64,000 nucleotides of DNA from Xanthomonas sp. F10 (lineage in GTDB: Bacteria; Pseudomonadota; Gammaproteobacteria; Xanthomonadales; Xanthomonadaceae): assembly GCF_014206815.1 (NCBI RefSeq), contig NZ_JACHNP010000001.1:2508456-2572455 (forward strand), read 5' to 3'. Shown here in pieces: positions 1-8,649 of this stretch (positions are counted from its first letter, which is position 1; every line of letters starts with the position of its first letter). The position numbers and the translations under genes were made by a program. A model generated the notes under the pieces. It saw only the letters and a program-made list of their open reading frames with translations. It made no database searches and was not told where the DNA came from.

Positions 1-525
1 ATGCGCGGGAAACGACTTTACGTAGCGCCGCGAGAACACCCGGTAGCCGGACAGCATGTCGTCGAAGCTGCGCCCGAACAGGAAGCCCACGCAGCGGGTC
101 AGCAGCACGTTGCCGGTGCGATGACCGGCGCGGTAGGCCGCCGCCGCGTCGCTGCGGCGCGCCCCCACCACCATGTCCAGCCCGTCGCGCAACAGGCGCT
201 CGACCAGCGCCGGCGCCATCGCCGCATCGTAGGTCGCATCGCCGTCGACCAGTACGTAGACGTCGGCCTCGATGTCGGCGAACAGGCGCCGCACCACGTT
301 GCCCTTGCCCTGCAGCGCGACCTCGCGCACCACCGCGCCGGCCGCACGCGCCCGGGCGATGGTGGCGTCGCTGGAGTTGTTGTCGAACACGTGGATGCGC
401 GCGCCCGGCAGATGCGCGGCGAAATCGGCCACGACCTGGCCGATGGTGGCCGCTTCGTTGTGGCACGGCACCAGGACCGCGATCCGCGGCGCGACCGCGG
501 GGCGTTCGGAAGGGGAACTGGACAT
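1..525 (-). CDS. Family 2 glycosyltransferase, C-terminal part missing
   Basis: The minus-strand frame from the ATG at 525 stays open for 175 codons to the window edge, so the C-terminus is outside. It starts MSSSPSERPAVAPRIAVLVP and goes on CHNEAATIGQVV, the usual first strand of a GT-A fold. A run ending FDNNSSDAT follows, and VDGDATYD gives the Asp-X-Asp-type metal and nucleotide-sugar site near residue 90. The last visible part, GNVLLTRCVGFLFGR then DMLSGYRVFSRR, resembles dolichol-phosphate-mannose-synthase-like enzymes. It probably transfers a sugar from a nucleotide donor to a polyprenyl phosphate or envelope glycan, in keeping with the membrane glycosyltransferase beside it. The precise substrate cannot be read from sequence. 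Confidence 0.85.
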   Translation of the reverse strand, partial: MSSSPSERPAVAPRIAVLVPCHNEAATIGQVVADFAAHLPGARIHVFDNNSSDATIARARAAGAVVREVALQGKGNVVRRLFADIEADVYVLVDGDATYDAAMAPALVERLLRDGLDMVVGARRSDAAAAYRAGHRTGNVLLTRCVGFLFGRSFDDMLSGYRVFSRRYVKSFPAH

Positions 526-736
526 GAGCGGCGTGCGGTCCTGCGCGACGGCGTGGAAAGGCGCGCCATTCTAGGGCGGATCATCGCTCCCCGAGCACGC
601 CGCGCCGCGGTTGCGCGCGCCTGTGGCGACAAGCATGAGGAAGTGGACGTCGGTCCAGGTCAGGTCGATGGCGCGCGGCTACGCGCGCGCAACTAGACCG
701 AACGCGGATCCTCGGGGAGCGACGAGACGCCCCGGC

Positions 737-2581
737 TCAGCGCGGGCGCAGCACGATCGGTTGTTCCCACCAATCCTCGACACTGCCGTCGCGGCCGTGC
801 AGGCGCAGGCCCAGCCAGTGCGTGCCCGGCGCCAGGCCGCCGGCATCGACGGTGGCACGGAAGCCGATGTTCGGATGGCCCGGATCGGTGGAGATCTTCC
901 AGAACTTGGTGACGTCGTAGAAGTCGCCGTAATGCGCCTGCGCCGCGACCTTGCCGTCGAGCAGCACCTCGACCCGGTCGATCCCCACCCCGTCCTTGAA
1001 CGCCCAGCCGGAGACGTCGAAGCGGCGGCCGACGCTGGCGTCCACGTCCGGCGTGTTGAACCAGGCCATCGCCGGCGTGGTGCACGGGCCGGTCGCACGC
1101 TGCGCCGGCAGCGCGAACAGCAGGAAGCGCTGGCTGCCATGGTCGCTGGACACCACCCGCGGCGGCGGCAGCGGGCCGACCAGGTCGCAGACCGCGTGGT
1201 AGCGCTGCAGCAGCAGCCGGTACTTCATGTCGCTGGGCGAGAGCACCAGCAGCCGCGGCCCGTCGCGGCGTCCGTCGCCGAGCAGTCCCCACTGCTGCAG
1301 CTGCGCGCTGCGCCCGTGCTTGTCGTTCAACGGATGCGGCAGCACCTGGATGTCCGGGTCGCGCAGTTCGAAGCCGAGTTCGGCGCCGACCTTGAAGTTG
1401 TCCGCCAGCACCTGGGTGCCGCGCGGCATGGTCGCCAGTTCACGACGCACCGCGGTGGCCAACGGCCGCCAGCCGGCGAAGTTGCGCGGGTAGTACTTGT
1501 CGCCGGCGGTGTGCTCGCGCACCGCCGGCACCGACACCGCCAGGTAGTAGCCGAACGCGCCGACCAGGCCGAGCCCGGCCAGCAGCCAGGTGGCGCGGCG
1601 CAACGGCTTGCTCCAGCCGTTGAGGATCACCGGCGTGGCGATCAGCAGCGCCAGATAGCCCGGCAGCGGCCAGTGGAAACTGACCCGCTCGGCGTCGGTG
1701 AAGAACCCGAGCAGGAAGATGCCCAGCGTGGACACGCCACCGAGCAGGCCGAAGTAGCGCCACTGCACGCGCGTGCCGCTGCTGCCGCCGCGCGTGGCCA
1801 TCAGCGCCACCTTGGTCATCGCCACCGCCAGCAGCGGCGTGACCAGCAGCAACTGGATCAGCAGGAAAGCGATGCCGGCGGGCTGGAAACTCCAGGGATG
1901 GCGGTCGACCAACTGGAACTTGAGACCGGCCTCGCCGTTGTCCGCGTTCCAGGCCAGCAGCGGCAACCAGGCGACCATGCCCAGCGCCAGCGCCACCCAC
2001 ACCTGCGGATCGCGCAGCATGCGCCGGCCCTGCGGGATCAGCAGCAGGGCGATCGCGCCGACGCCGATCACGCCGACGAAGCGGTAATGGCTCAGTGCGC
2101 CGATGACCAGACCCAGCGCCAGTTCCACCGCGCTCAGCGCCTCGGTCTGGCGCAGCAGCCGCGCCGTGGCGTCGATGCACAGGATCGTCGCCAGCGCCAT
2201 CGGCACGTCAGGCAGCGCCAGGATGCCCAGGGTGCCGGACAGCGGCATCAGCAACACCAGGCTGCCGGCGCGCCAGCCCGCCACCGCGCCGAACCAGCGC
2301 GTGGCGATGCGTGCGACCAGCCAGGGCAGGGCCGCGCCCAGCAGCAGGAACGGCGCGCGCAGCGCCAGCAGATGGTCGCCGCCGAGCGCCACGCCCAACC
2401 GCGCCAGCCACGCGGTCAGCCCGGGCAGATCCGAGTAGGCCAGCGCCAGGTGCTGGCCTTCCTGCCAATAGAATGCCTCGTCGACGAACAACGGCAGGCG
2501 CGCGGCGACCAGCAGTTTGGCGGCGGTGACGAGCGTCCACAGCACGATGAAGACACTGCGTGCACGTTGTTCCCCTTGCAT
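737..2581 (-). CDS. GT39/ArnT-like membrane glycosyltransferase
   Basis: This 614-residue polytopic protein has an N-terminal membrane segment (about residues 9-30) followed by LFVDEAFYWQ. The Asp-Glu pair at 34-35 sits just after the first helix, where PMT/ArnT-type GT-C enzymes keep their catalytic acid. Eight to ten further hydrophobic segments run to about residue 360. The last 250 residues are soluble and probably periplasmic. GT39-family members transfer sugars from polyprenyl-phosphate donors to lipid A or proteins. The adjacent family 2 glycosyltransferase would fit as donor maker, but that pairing is inferred. It is divergent from the moxR gene, 36 bp away. The acceptor is unknown. 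Confidence 0.85.
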   Translation of the reverse strand: MQGEQRARSVFIVLWTLVTAAKLLVAARLPLFVDEAFYWQEGQHLALAYSDLPGLTAWLARLGVALGGDHLLALRAPFLLLGAALPWLVARIATRWFGAVAGWRAGSLVLLMPLSGTLGILALPDVPMALATILCIDATARLLRQTEALSAVELALGLVIGALSHYRFVGVIGVGAIALLLIPQGRRMLRDPQVWVALALGMVAWLPLLAWNADNGEAGLKFQLVDRHPWSFQPAGIAFLLIQLLLVTPLLAVAMTKVALMATRGGSSGTRVQWRYFGLLGGVSTLGIFLLGFFTDAERVSFHWPLPGYLALLIATPVILNGWSKPLRRATWLLAGLGLVGAFGYYLAVSVPAVREHTAGDKYYPRNFAGWRPLATAVRRELATMPRGTQVLADNFKVGAELGFELRDPDIQVLPHPLNDKHGRSAQLQQWGLLGDGRRDGPRLLVLSPSDMKYRLLLQRYHAVCDLVGPLPPPRVVSSDHGSQRFLLFALPAQRATGPCTTPAMAWFNTPDVDASVGRRFDVSGWAFKDGVGIDRVEVLLDGKVAAQAHYGDFYDVTKFWKISTDPGHPNIGFRATVDAGGLAPGTHWLGLRLHGRDGSVEDWWEQPIVLRPR

Positions 2582-2617
2582 TGCCCGTACACTCCCTGAA
2601 ACCGTTGCGAGACTGCG

Positions 2618-3571
2618 ATGCCTACTCCGCTCCGCTTGCCGGAAATGCTAACCGATACCTTGCGCGAGGCGCTCACGCGCGCCCAGCAGCAGGTCAACGC
2701 GCTGGTCCTGGGCAAGCCGCAACAGGTGCGCATGGCCTTTGTCGCCCTGCTGTCCGGCGGACATCTGCTGATCGAGGACCTGCCCGGCCTGGGCAAGACC
2801 ACGCTGGCGCATGCGCTGGCGGCGAGCCTGGGACTGGGTTTCCAACGCGTGCAGTTCACCTCCGACCTGCTGCCGGCCGACGTGCTCGGCGTATCGGTGT
2901 ACGACGCGCAGTCGCGCCAGTTCCAGTTCCATCCGGGCCCGGTGTTCACCCACGTACTGCTCGCCGACGAGATCAATCGCGCGCCGCCGCGCACCCAGAG
3001 CGCGCTGCTGGAAGCGATGGCCGAGCAGCAGGTCACCCTCGACGGCACCACCCATCCGCTGCCGTCGCCGTTCTTCGTCATCGCCACGCAGAACCCGGTG
3101 GACCTGTCGGGCACCTTCCCCCTGCCCGACTCGCAACTGGACCGCTTCCTGCTGCGCCTGGCACTGGGCTATCCCAACGCCGAGGCCGAACGCGCGCTGC
3201 TCAGCGGCAGCGACCGCCGCGACCTGATCGCGCAGGCGCAGCCGCTGCTCGGCGAGGCCGACATGGCCACCCTGCGGCAAAGTGTGGAACAGATCCACGC
3301 CAGCGAGGCGCTGGTCGGCTACGTGCAGGCGCTGCTGGCGCGCAGCCGGCAGCATCCCGGCGTGCGCGTGGGGCTGTCGCCGCGCGCCGGCATCGCCCTG
3401 CTGCGCGCGGCCAAGGCGCATGCGCTGCTGCTCGGGCGCGGGCACGTGCTGCCCGACGACGTGCAGGCGCTGTTCGTGGCCGTCGCCGAGCACCGCCTGG
3501 TGGCCGAGCAGGAATCGGCCTCCGGCCAGGCGCTGGCCAAGGCGATCCTGCACAGCGTCGCGGTGGACTGA
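2618..3571 (+). CDS. MoxR-family AAA+ ATPase
   Basis: The 317-residue protein has a Walker A motif in EDLPGLGKTTLAHAL (residues 53-67), Walker B in VLLADEINRAPPRTQ, a sensor stretch FFVIATQNP, and the C-terminal lid of the MoxR/RavA group. These ATPases act as chaperones that mature or remodel partner proteins, usually encoded next door. Here the next genes are a DUF58 protein and a TgpA-like transglutaminase, the classic MoxR-DUF58-transglutaminase trio, so the three probably work together in the cell envelope. The stop codon is 5 bp before the DUF58 start, which indicates translational coupling. The client protein is not known. Confidence 0.92.
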   Translation: MPTPLRLPEMLTDTLREALTRAQQQVNALVLGKPQQVRMAFVALLSGGHLLIEDLPGLGKTTLAHALAASLGLGFQRVQFTSDLLPADVLGVSVYDAQSRQFQFHPGPVFTHVLLADEINRAPPRTQSALLEAMAEQQVTLDGTTHPLPSPFFVIATQNPVDLSGTFPLPDSQLDRFLLRLALGYPNAEAERALLSGSDRRDLIAQAQPLLGEADMATLRQSVEQIHASEALVGYVQALLARSRQHPGVRVGLSPRAGIALLRAAKAHALLLGRGHVLPDDVQALFVAVAEHRLVAEQESASGQALAKAILHSVAVD

Positions 3572-3576
3572 CGCCG

Positions 3577-4533
3577 ATGCCGGGCGGGCGGCGCGACTGG
3601 CGGCAGCGACTGGCGCAGTTGGCCGCGCCGCGCGCGCCGGAAGTCCTGCCGGTGCAATTGGACCGGCGCCGCATCTACATCCTGCCGACGCCGTTCGGCG
3701 GCTTCCTGGCACTGCTGCTGGCGGCGATGCTGCTCGGCGCGCTGAACTACAACAACAACCCGGCGCTGCTGCTGGCGATGCTGCTCGGCGCGGCCGCGAT
3801 GGCCAGCGCCATCGTCGCCCACCTGCAGTTGTCCGGACTGCGGCTGGAGGCGCTGTCGGCCGAACCGGTCGCCGCCGGGCAACCGCTGCGCCTGCGGTTG
3901 GCGCTGGCCACCGCCGACGGCCGCCGCCGACGCGGCCTGCGCGTGCGCCACGGCGATGCGCACACCTACCTGGACCTGCAACGCGACGACCGCAACGAAG
4001 CCGACCTGGAGGTGCCTACCGAGCGCCGCGGCTGGCTCGACCTGCAGCGCGTGCAGGTGTCCACCACCCAGCCGCTGGGCCTGCTGCGCGCCTGGGCCTG
4101 GTTCTGGCCGGACACTGCGCTGCTGGTCTATCCGCAACCGGAAGCCGATGGCCCGCCGCTGCCGGCCGGCGCCGGCACGCCGACCCAGACCCGCCTGCAC
4201 GCGCTCGGCGAGGAACTGCACCAGTTGCGTCCCTATCGCGCCGGCGACGCGCCGCGGGCGATCGCCTGGAAGCACTCGGCACGCCGCGACACCCTGCTGG
4301 TGCGCGAGTACGAACGCCCGATCGGGGTGGACGTGGTGCTGGACTGGCGCACGCTGCCGGCCTTGCCGCACGAACGCCGCATCGCACGGCTGGCGCGCTG
4401 GGTCGAGGAAGCCGAACGCGACGGCCGCCGCTACCGTTTGCTGTTGCCGGGGCAGCCGGCGCTGGGCCCGGGCCGCGGCCCGCAGCACCGGCACCTGTGC
4501 CTGCGCGCGCTGGCGCTGCTGCCGCATGGCTGA
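3577..4533 (+). CDS. DUF58 domain membrane protein
   Basis: The 318-residue product has two hydrophobic helices near residues 40-85, around the sequence LNYNNNPALL, which is typical of the family. A beta-rich stretch follows, then the DUF58 signature: ELHQLRPYRAGDAPRAIAWK around residues 215-235 with REYERP just after. DUF58 proteins have a partial von Willebrand A-like fold and regularly accompany MoxR ATPases. The start is the ATG 5 bp after the moxR stop. The end overlaps the next gene by 8 bp (4526-4533). A role in envelope assembly is inferred from the operon only. Confidence 0.9.
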   Translation: MPGGRRDWRQRLAQLAAPRAPEVLPVQLDRRRIYILPTPFGGFLALLLAAMLLGALNYNNNPALLLAMLLGAAAMASAIVAHLQLSGLRLEALSAEPVAAGQPLRLRLALATADGRRRRGLRVRHGDAHTYLDLQRDDRNEADLEVPTERRGWLDLQRVQVSTTQPLGLLRAWAWFWPDTALLVYPQPEADGPPLPAGAGTPTQTRLHALGEELHQLRPYRAGDAPRAIAWKHSARRDTLLVREYERPIGVDVVLDWRTLPALPHERRIARLARWVEEAERDGRRYRLLLPGQPALGPGRGPQHRHLCLRALALLPHG

Positions 4534-6475
4534 GCCGCGCTCGCCCGCGCTGCATGCCGCCAGCCGCGCCTGGGCGCTGGGCGCGGCGCTGCTGGCCTTG
4601 CTGCCACTGCTGCTGCAGTTGCCCGCGACGCTGGCCTGGCTGATCGCGTTGTCGGCGCTGCTGATCGGCGCCAGTTCGGCGTGGCGGCCGATGCCGGCGC
4701 TGCTGCGCCTGGCCCTGGTCGCGCTGATGCTCGCGGCGCTGTACTGGCAGGTCGGCCTGCGCTTCGGCCGCGACACCGGCTGCGCGCTGCTGGCGGCGAT
4801 GCTGGCGATCAAACCCTCGGAACTGAATAGCCTGCGCGATGCGCGCAGCCTGCTCGGCTTCGCCCTGTTCGCGCCGTTCGCCGCCTTCCTGCTCGACCAG
4901 GGGCCGGTGACGATGGCGCTGGGGCTGGCGGCGGTGATCGCGGCGCTGCTGTGCATGCAGCGCCTGGCCGACCAGGAAGGCCACAGCACGCGACGGCCGC
5001 TGCGCGGGCAACTGCGCGGCGTCGGCCGCCTGCTGGCGCTGGGCCTGCCGCTGGCGCTGGCCGCGTTCTGGCTGTTCCCGCGGCTGGGCTCGCCGCTGTG
5101 GGGCGTGCCGGAACGCGCCATGGGCCGCCCCGGCCTGTCCGACACGATGAGTCCGGGGCAATGGCTGGACCTGATGGCCGACGACACCCCGGCGCTGCGC
5201 GTGCAGTTCTTCGGCCCGGTGCCGGCCCCGGCGCAGCGCTACTGGCGGGGCCCGGTGCTGTGGGATTTCGACGGCCGCACCTGGCGTGCGCGCCGCGACA
5301 ACGTCTTCGCGCCGGCACCCCCGATCCAACTCGCACCAGGCGGCTGGGACTACCAGCTCGAAATGGAACCGACCGACCGCCGGCAACTGGTCGCCCTGGA
5401 CCTGCCGCGGCAGGCGCCGGCCGGCACCCGGCTCAGCGCCGACGCGGTGCTGCAGACCGAGCGCCCGCTCAGCGCACTGACCCGCTGGCGGCTGCGCTCG
5501 GCGCCGCCGCAGCGGGTCGAGGCCGATCTGGACGCGGCGCAGCGCCAGCGCGCGCTGGCGCTGCCGCCCGGCTACAACCCGCGCACGCTGGCGCTGGCCC
5601 GGCAATGGCGGCAGCAGGCCGGCACCGACGACGCGGCGATCGTCGCCCGCGCCCTGCAATGGATCCGCCGCGACTTCGCCTACACCCTGCAGACGCCGCT
5701 GCCCGGCCGCAACGGCGTGGACGAGTTCCTGTTCCAGCAGAAGGCCGGGTTCTGCGAACACTTCAGCTCGGCGTTCGTGGTGCTGATGCGCGGCGCCGGC
5801 ATTCCCGCGCGGGTGGTCACCGGCTATGCCGGCGGCACCCGCAACCCGTTCGGCGGCTACTGGGTGGTGCGGCGCATGGACGCGCACGCCTGGGCCGAGG
5901 TGTGGCTGCCGCAACGCGGCTGGGTGCGGGTGGACCCGACCGCGGCGGTGGCGCCGGAACGCATCTACGACACCCTGGAGGACCGCCTCGGCAACGGCGC
6001 CGGCGCGCAGGGCGGTGACGCCGACTGGCGCTGGCGCGACCTCGCCGACTGGGCGCGGCGCGGCTGGAACGACCTGGTGCTGTCCTTCGACGCCAACCGC
6101 CAGCAGCGCCTGCTCAGCCAGTTCGGCGTGGCGAAGCTGGAGCCGGGCCAATTGGTGGCGCTGTTCGCCGGATTCGCCGTGCTGCTGCTCGGCGCGATGG
6201 CATGGTGGCTGGCCCGCGGCGAGCGCGAGCGCGATCCCTTGCTGCGTGCCTGGCGCGGCCTGGGCCGGCGCTACGCCAAGCGCGGCCAGGGCCGCGAACC
6301 GCACGAACCGGCAGTGGCATGGGCGGCGCGCGTGCAGCGGGAAACCGGCGATGCGAGCCTGATTCCGCTCAGCCGGCGTTTCGCCGATGCGCGCTACGCT
6401 GGCGCTGATTCGGACAGCGCTTCATTGTTGCGCGACCTGCGCAGGCACCGTCCGCCCACTGGAGCATCCCGATGA
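4526..6475 (+). CDS. TgpA-like membrane transglutaminase (DUF3488)
   Basis: The 649-residue protein begins MAEPRSPALHAASRAW and has about six N-terminal membrane helices (residues 15-190, DUF3488 region). A large periplasmic domain follows with a transglutaminase core, then one more helix near residue 560 and a short cytoplasmic tail with a DUF4129-like segment. The catalytic triad can be read as Cys410 in GFCEHFSS, His454 in DAHAWAEVW and Asp470 in RVDPTA. The Pseudomonas homologue TgpA is essential and thought to act on periplasmic proteins. The frame is open upstream, but this ATG overlaps the DUF58 stop and matches the family N-terminus. The stop overlaps the slp start as ATGA. Confidence 0.92.
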   Translation: MAEPRSPALHAASRAWALGAALLALLPLLLQLPATLAWLIALSALLIGASSAWRPMPALLRLALVALMLAALYWQVGLRFGRDTGCALLAAMLAIKPSELNSLRDARSLLGFALFAPFAAFLLDQGPVTMALGLAAVIAALLCMQRLADQEGHSTRRPLRGQLRGVGRLLALGLPLALAAFWLFPRLGSPLWGVPERAMGRPGLSDTMSPGQWLDLMADDTPALRVQFFGPVPAPAQRYWRGPVLWDFDGRTWRARRDNVFAPAPPIQLAPGGWDYQLEMEPTDRRQLVALDLPRQAPAGTRLSADAVLQTERPLSALTRWRLRSAPPQRVEADLDAAQRQRALALPPGYNPRTLALARQWRQQAGTDDAAIVARALQWIRRDFAYTLQTPLPGRNGVDEFLFQQKAGFCEHFSSAFVVLMRGAGIPARVVTGYAGGTRNPFGGYWVVRRMDAHAWAEVWLPQRGWVRVDPTAAVAPERIYDTLEDRLGNGAGAQGGDADWRWRDLADWARRGWNDLVLSFDANRQQRLLSQFGVAKLEPGQLVALFAGFAVLLLGAMAWWLARGERERDPLLRAWRGLGRRYAKRGQGREPHEPAVAWAARVQRETGDASLIPLSRRFADARYAGADSDSASLLRDLRRHRPPTGASR

Positions 6476-6990
6476 AGATTCGCCTGCTGTTCCCCGTGAT
6501 CGCTGCGTTGGCGCTCGGCGCCTGCGCCACCGCCCCCAAGCCGCTGCAGGGCCAGTTCGCGCCCGTCAGCCCGCGCGACTCGGTCGCCGGCCAGCAGGCC
6601 GGCGCGCCGGTGCGCTGGGGCGGCAAGATCATCAAGACCACCCCCGGCCAAGGCCAGACCTGCTTCCAGATGCTGTCGCGTCCGCTCAATGCCAGCGGCC
6701 GCCCGGACAGCGATGCGGCCGACGCCAGCGATGGCCGCTTCATCGCCTGCCGCGCCGGCTTCTACGACCCGGCGGTGTTCGAACCCGGCCGCGAGGTGAC
6801 CTTCATCGGCCACGTGTCCGGCTACGACAACACCCGCATCGGCGAGTACGACTACCGCCTGCCGAAGATGGACGCGGACGTGGTCTACCTGTGGCCGGTG
6901 GTGCGCCAGGTCGAAGTGGTGCCCGCCTACCCGTACGGCCCCTGGGGCCCGGGCTGGGGCCCGTGGGGTCCGCGCTGGGGCTGGTGGTAA
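6472..6990 (+). CDS. slp: Slp-family outer-membrane lipoprotein
   Basis: The 172-residue protein has a lipoprotein signal peptide ending LALGACATAP (lipobox LGAC, Cys near residue 20). The body has the Slp features VRWGGKIIKT, CFQMLSRPL, FIACRAGFYDPAVF and REVTFIGHV. Slp lipoproteins are outer-membrane proteins of poorly known function, induced by stress or starvation in E. coli. The last 20 residues are a run of Gly, Pro and Trp (GPWGPGWGPWGPRWGWW) that looks like a surface or membrane-interface tail. The start overlaps the transglutaminase stop by 4 bp. A strong terminator follows. Confidence 0.9.
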   Translation: MKIRLLFPVIAALALGACATAPKPLQGQFAPVSPRDSVAGQQAGAPVRWGGKIIKTTPGQGQTCFQMLSRPLNASGRPDSDAADASDGRFIACRAGFYDPAVFEPGREVTFIGHVSGYDNTRIGEYDYRLPKMDADVVYLWPVVRQVEVVPAYPYGPWGPGWGPWGPRWGWW

Positions 6991-7012
6991 GCCTGCCGCG
7001 TGCGCCGCAACG

Positions 7013-7043
7013 AAAAACGCCGCTGATCCAGCGGCGTTTTTTT
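7013..7043. terminator. Bidirectional rho-independent terminator
   Basis: A GC-rich hairpin, AACGCCGCT-GATCC-AGCGGCGTT, is flanked by A5 on the left and T7 on the right. It can therefore stop transcription of the moxR-slp operon (plus) and of the HIT gene, which ends at 7074 on the minus strand. Confidence 0.9.
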
Positions 7044-7073
7044 ATGCCTGCCGGTTGGCGCAGGCCACGCGAC

Positions 7074-7421
7074 TCAGGGCGTGCCGAAGCGTCCCAGCGG
7101 CGCGCCGGCGAGCAGATGCAGGTGCAGATGGAACACCGTCTGCCCGGCGTGCTCGCGGCAGTTGATCACCACTCGGTAGCCGTCCTGGGCCAGGCCCTGC
7201 TCGCGCGCATAGCTGGCCGCGGCCAGCACCAGCCGGCCGACCAGGGTCGCCTGCTCCGGCGCCAGGTCGTCCAGGGTCGGAATCTCCACCTGCTTGGGGA
7301 TGAAGAGCACATGCACCGGCGCCTGCGGCGCGATGTCCTTGAAGCCGAGCACGGCGTCGTCCTCGTAGACGATGCTGGCCGGAATTTCGCGACGGATGAT
7401 CTTGCCGAAGATGGTGTCCAT
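7074..7421 (-). CDS. HIT-family nucleotide hydrolase (HinT-like)
   Basis: The 115-residue protein has the histidine triad His98-Leu-His100-Leu-His102 in TVFHLHLHLLAG, and N-terminal IFGKIIRREIPA, as in HinT and PKCI proteins. HIT proteins of this group hydrolyse purine nucleoside phosphoramidates such as AMP-lysine. The length is normal. It is a monocistronic minus-strand gene between the bidirectional terminator and recR. The physiological substrate is uncertain, as for most HinT proteins. Confidence 0.92.
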   Translation of the reverse strand: MDTIFGKIIRREIPASIVYEDDAVLGFKDIAPQAPVHVLFIPKQVEIPTLDDLAPEQATLVGRLVLAAASYAREQGLAQDGYRVVINCREHAGQTVFHLHLHLLAGAPLGRFGTP

Positions 7422-7495
7422 GGAGCGCGCCCGGAACGAAAGAATGGGCCGCCGTTATAGCCCAATTCGGCCTCGCGCCGCAGCCACGTGCGGCG

Positions 7496-8110
7496 TCACT
7501 CGCCGGCGCCGGCGCGCGGCACTTCGCTGCGGCTGCCGAAGGCATGCGAGAGCGTGCCGCGATCCACGTACTCCAGTTCACCGCCCAGCGGCAGGCCCTG
7601 CGCCAGCCGGCTCGGCCGTACGCCGTGCTGGCGCGCCAGTTGCGCCAGGTAATGCGCGGTGGCCTCGCCTTCGACCGTGGAATTGGTGGCGATGATCAGC
7701 TCGGCCACCTCGCCCTGCGCCAGCCGCGCGCCGAGCCGGTCCAGGCCCAGTTCGCGCGGGCCGATGCCGTCCAGCGGCGACAGCCGGCCCTGCAGGATGA
7801 AGTACAGGCCGCGGTAACCGGTGGCGTGCTCGATCGCCAAACGGTCGGCCGGCGACTCCACCGCGCACAGCTGCTGGCGGTCGCGGGCGGGACTGGCGCA
7901 GATCGCGCAGACCTCGGTTTCGCTGAAATCGCGGCACTGCGCGCAATGGCCGATGCGCTCGATCGCCTCGTGCAACCGCTCGGCCAGCCGCTGCCCACCC
8001 TCGCGCTCGCGCTCGAGCACGTGGTAGGCCATGCGCTGCGCGGTCTTCTGGCCGACGCCAGGCAACACGCGGAACGCATCGATCAGTTGTTCGAGCAGCG
8101 GCGAGCTCAT
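7496..8110 (-). CDS. recR: Recombination mediator RecR
   Basis: RecR (204 residues) works with RecO to load RecA on gapped DNA. The helix-hairpin-helix segment [16 protein letters not shown] (residues 15-30), a Cys4 zinc finger (Cys56, Cys59, Cys68, Cys71) and a Toprim domain with [12 protein letters not shown] are visible. The frame extends 19 codons upstream into repeat sequence. The ATG at 8110 gives [18 protein letters not shown], the conserved N-terminus. It lies in the order dnaX-ybaB-recR, as in E. coli. Here a 212-bp spacer carrying a repeat element separates it from ybaB. Confidence 0.95.
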   Translation of the reverse strand: MSSPLLEQLIDAFRVLPGVGQKTAQRMAYHVLEREREGGQRLAERLHEAIERIGHCAQCRDFSETEVCAICASPARDRQQLCAVESPADRLAIEHATGYRGLYFILQGRLSPLDGIGPRELGLDRLGARLAQGEVAELIIATNSTVEGEATAHYLAQLARQHGVRPSRLAQGLPLGGELEYVDRGTLSHAFGSRSEVPRAGAGE

Positions 8111-8115
8111 GTGGT

Positions 8116-8318
8116 TGGGGATTCGGGAGTGGGGATTGGGGATTCGTAAGGGAAACATCGCTGTCACGCGATGTTTTCGTAGGAGCGGCTTCAGCCGCGA
8201 CGGTTTGATCTGACCGGTCGCGGCTGAAGCCGCTCCTACAAGAGGAATTCACCGAAGCAGGAAGGGCAGCGCACTCGCGAAAAACCGCGAATCCCCACTC
8301 CCGAATCCCGAATCCCGG
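8116..8318. repeat. Composite intergenic repeat: G-rich arms around a GTAG palindrome
   Basis: The recR-ybaB spacer is almost wholly repeat. The left arm (8118-8147) is built of GGGATTC-like heptads. The centre (8179-8240) is a pair of inverted GTAGGAGCGGCTTCAGCCGC sequences. The right arm (8287-8318) holds complementary GAATCCC heptads, preceded by ACTCGCGAAAA. The centre matches the GTAG-type REP/REPIN class described in Stenotrophomonas and Xanthomonas. The same arm-centre-arm order recurs near 44.2-44.5 kb. Confidence 0.8.
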
Positions 8319-8322
8319 CCCT

Positions 8323-8643
8323 TCAGAACGGCAGCTTCATGCCCGGCGGGATCGGCATGCCGGCCGTGGCCGCACCCATGCGCGCCTTGGATTCGGCGTC
8401 GATCTTGTTGGAGGCGTCGTTGAACGCGGCGGCGATCAGGTCCTCGGCCATTTCCTGGTCGGCCAGGATGCTCGGATCGATCCGCACCTTGCGGCACTCC
8501 TTGGCGCCGGTCAGGGTCACGTTGACCATGCCGCCGCCGGCGCTGCCGGTGACTTCCAGCTTGGCCAGTTCTTCCTGGGCGCGCTGCAGGTTTTCCTGCA
8601 TCTTCTGCGCCTGTTGCATCAGTTGGGCGATATTGCCGCGCAT
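8323..8643 (-). CDS. ybaB: YbaB/EbfC nucleoid-associated protein
   Basis: The 106-residue protein begins MRGNIAQLMQQAQKMQENLQ and has the coiled-coil N-terminus plus the VTLTGAKECRKVRIDPS strand region typical of the family. EbfC/YbaB dimers bind DNA and contribute to nucleoid organisation and expression. The gene sits between dnaX and recR as in many proteobacteria. It starts 6 bp after the dnaX stop, so it is translated from the dnaX transcript. Confidence 0.95.
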   Translation of the reverse strand: MRGNIAQLMQQAQKMQENLQRAQEELAKLEVTGSAGGGMVNVTLTGAKECRKVRIDPSILADQEMAEDLIAAAFNDASNKIDAESKARMGAATAGMPIPPGMKLPF

Positions 8644-8649
8644 CGTGGT

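Noticed and set aside
611-2599. Open frame of 662 codons on the plus strand
   Set aside because: It is antisense to the GT39-like gene, with low-complexity Arg/Gln/Ala composition and no domain.
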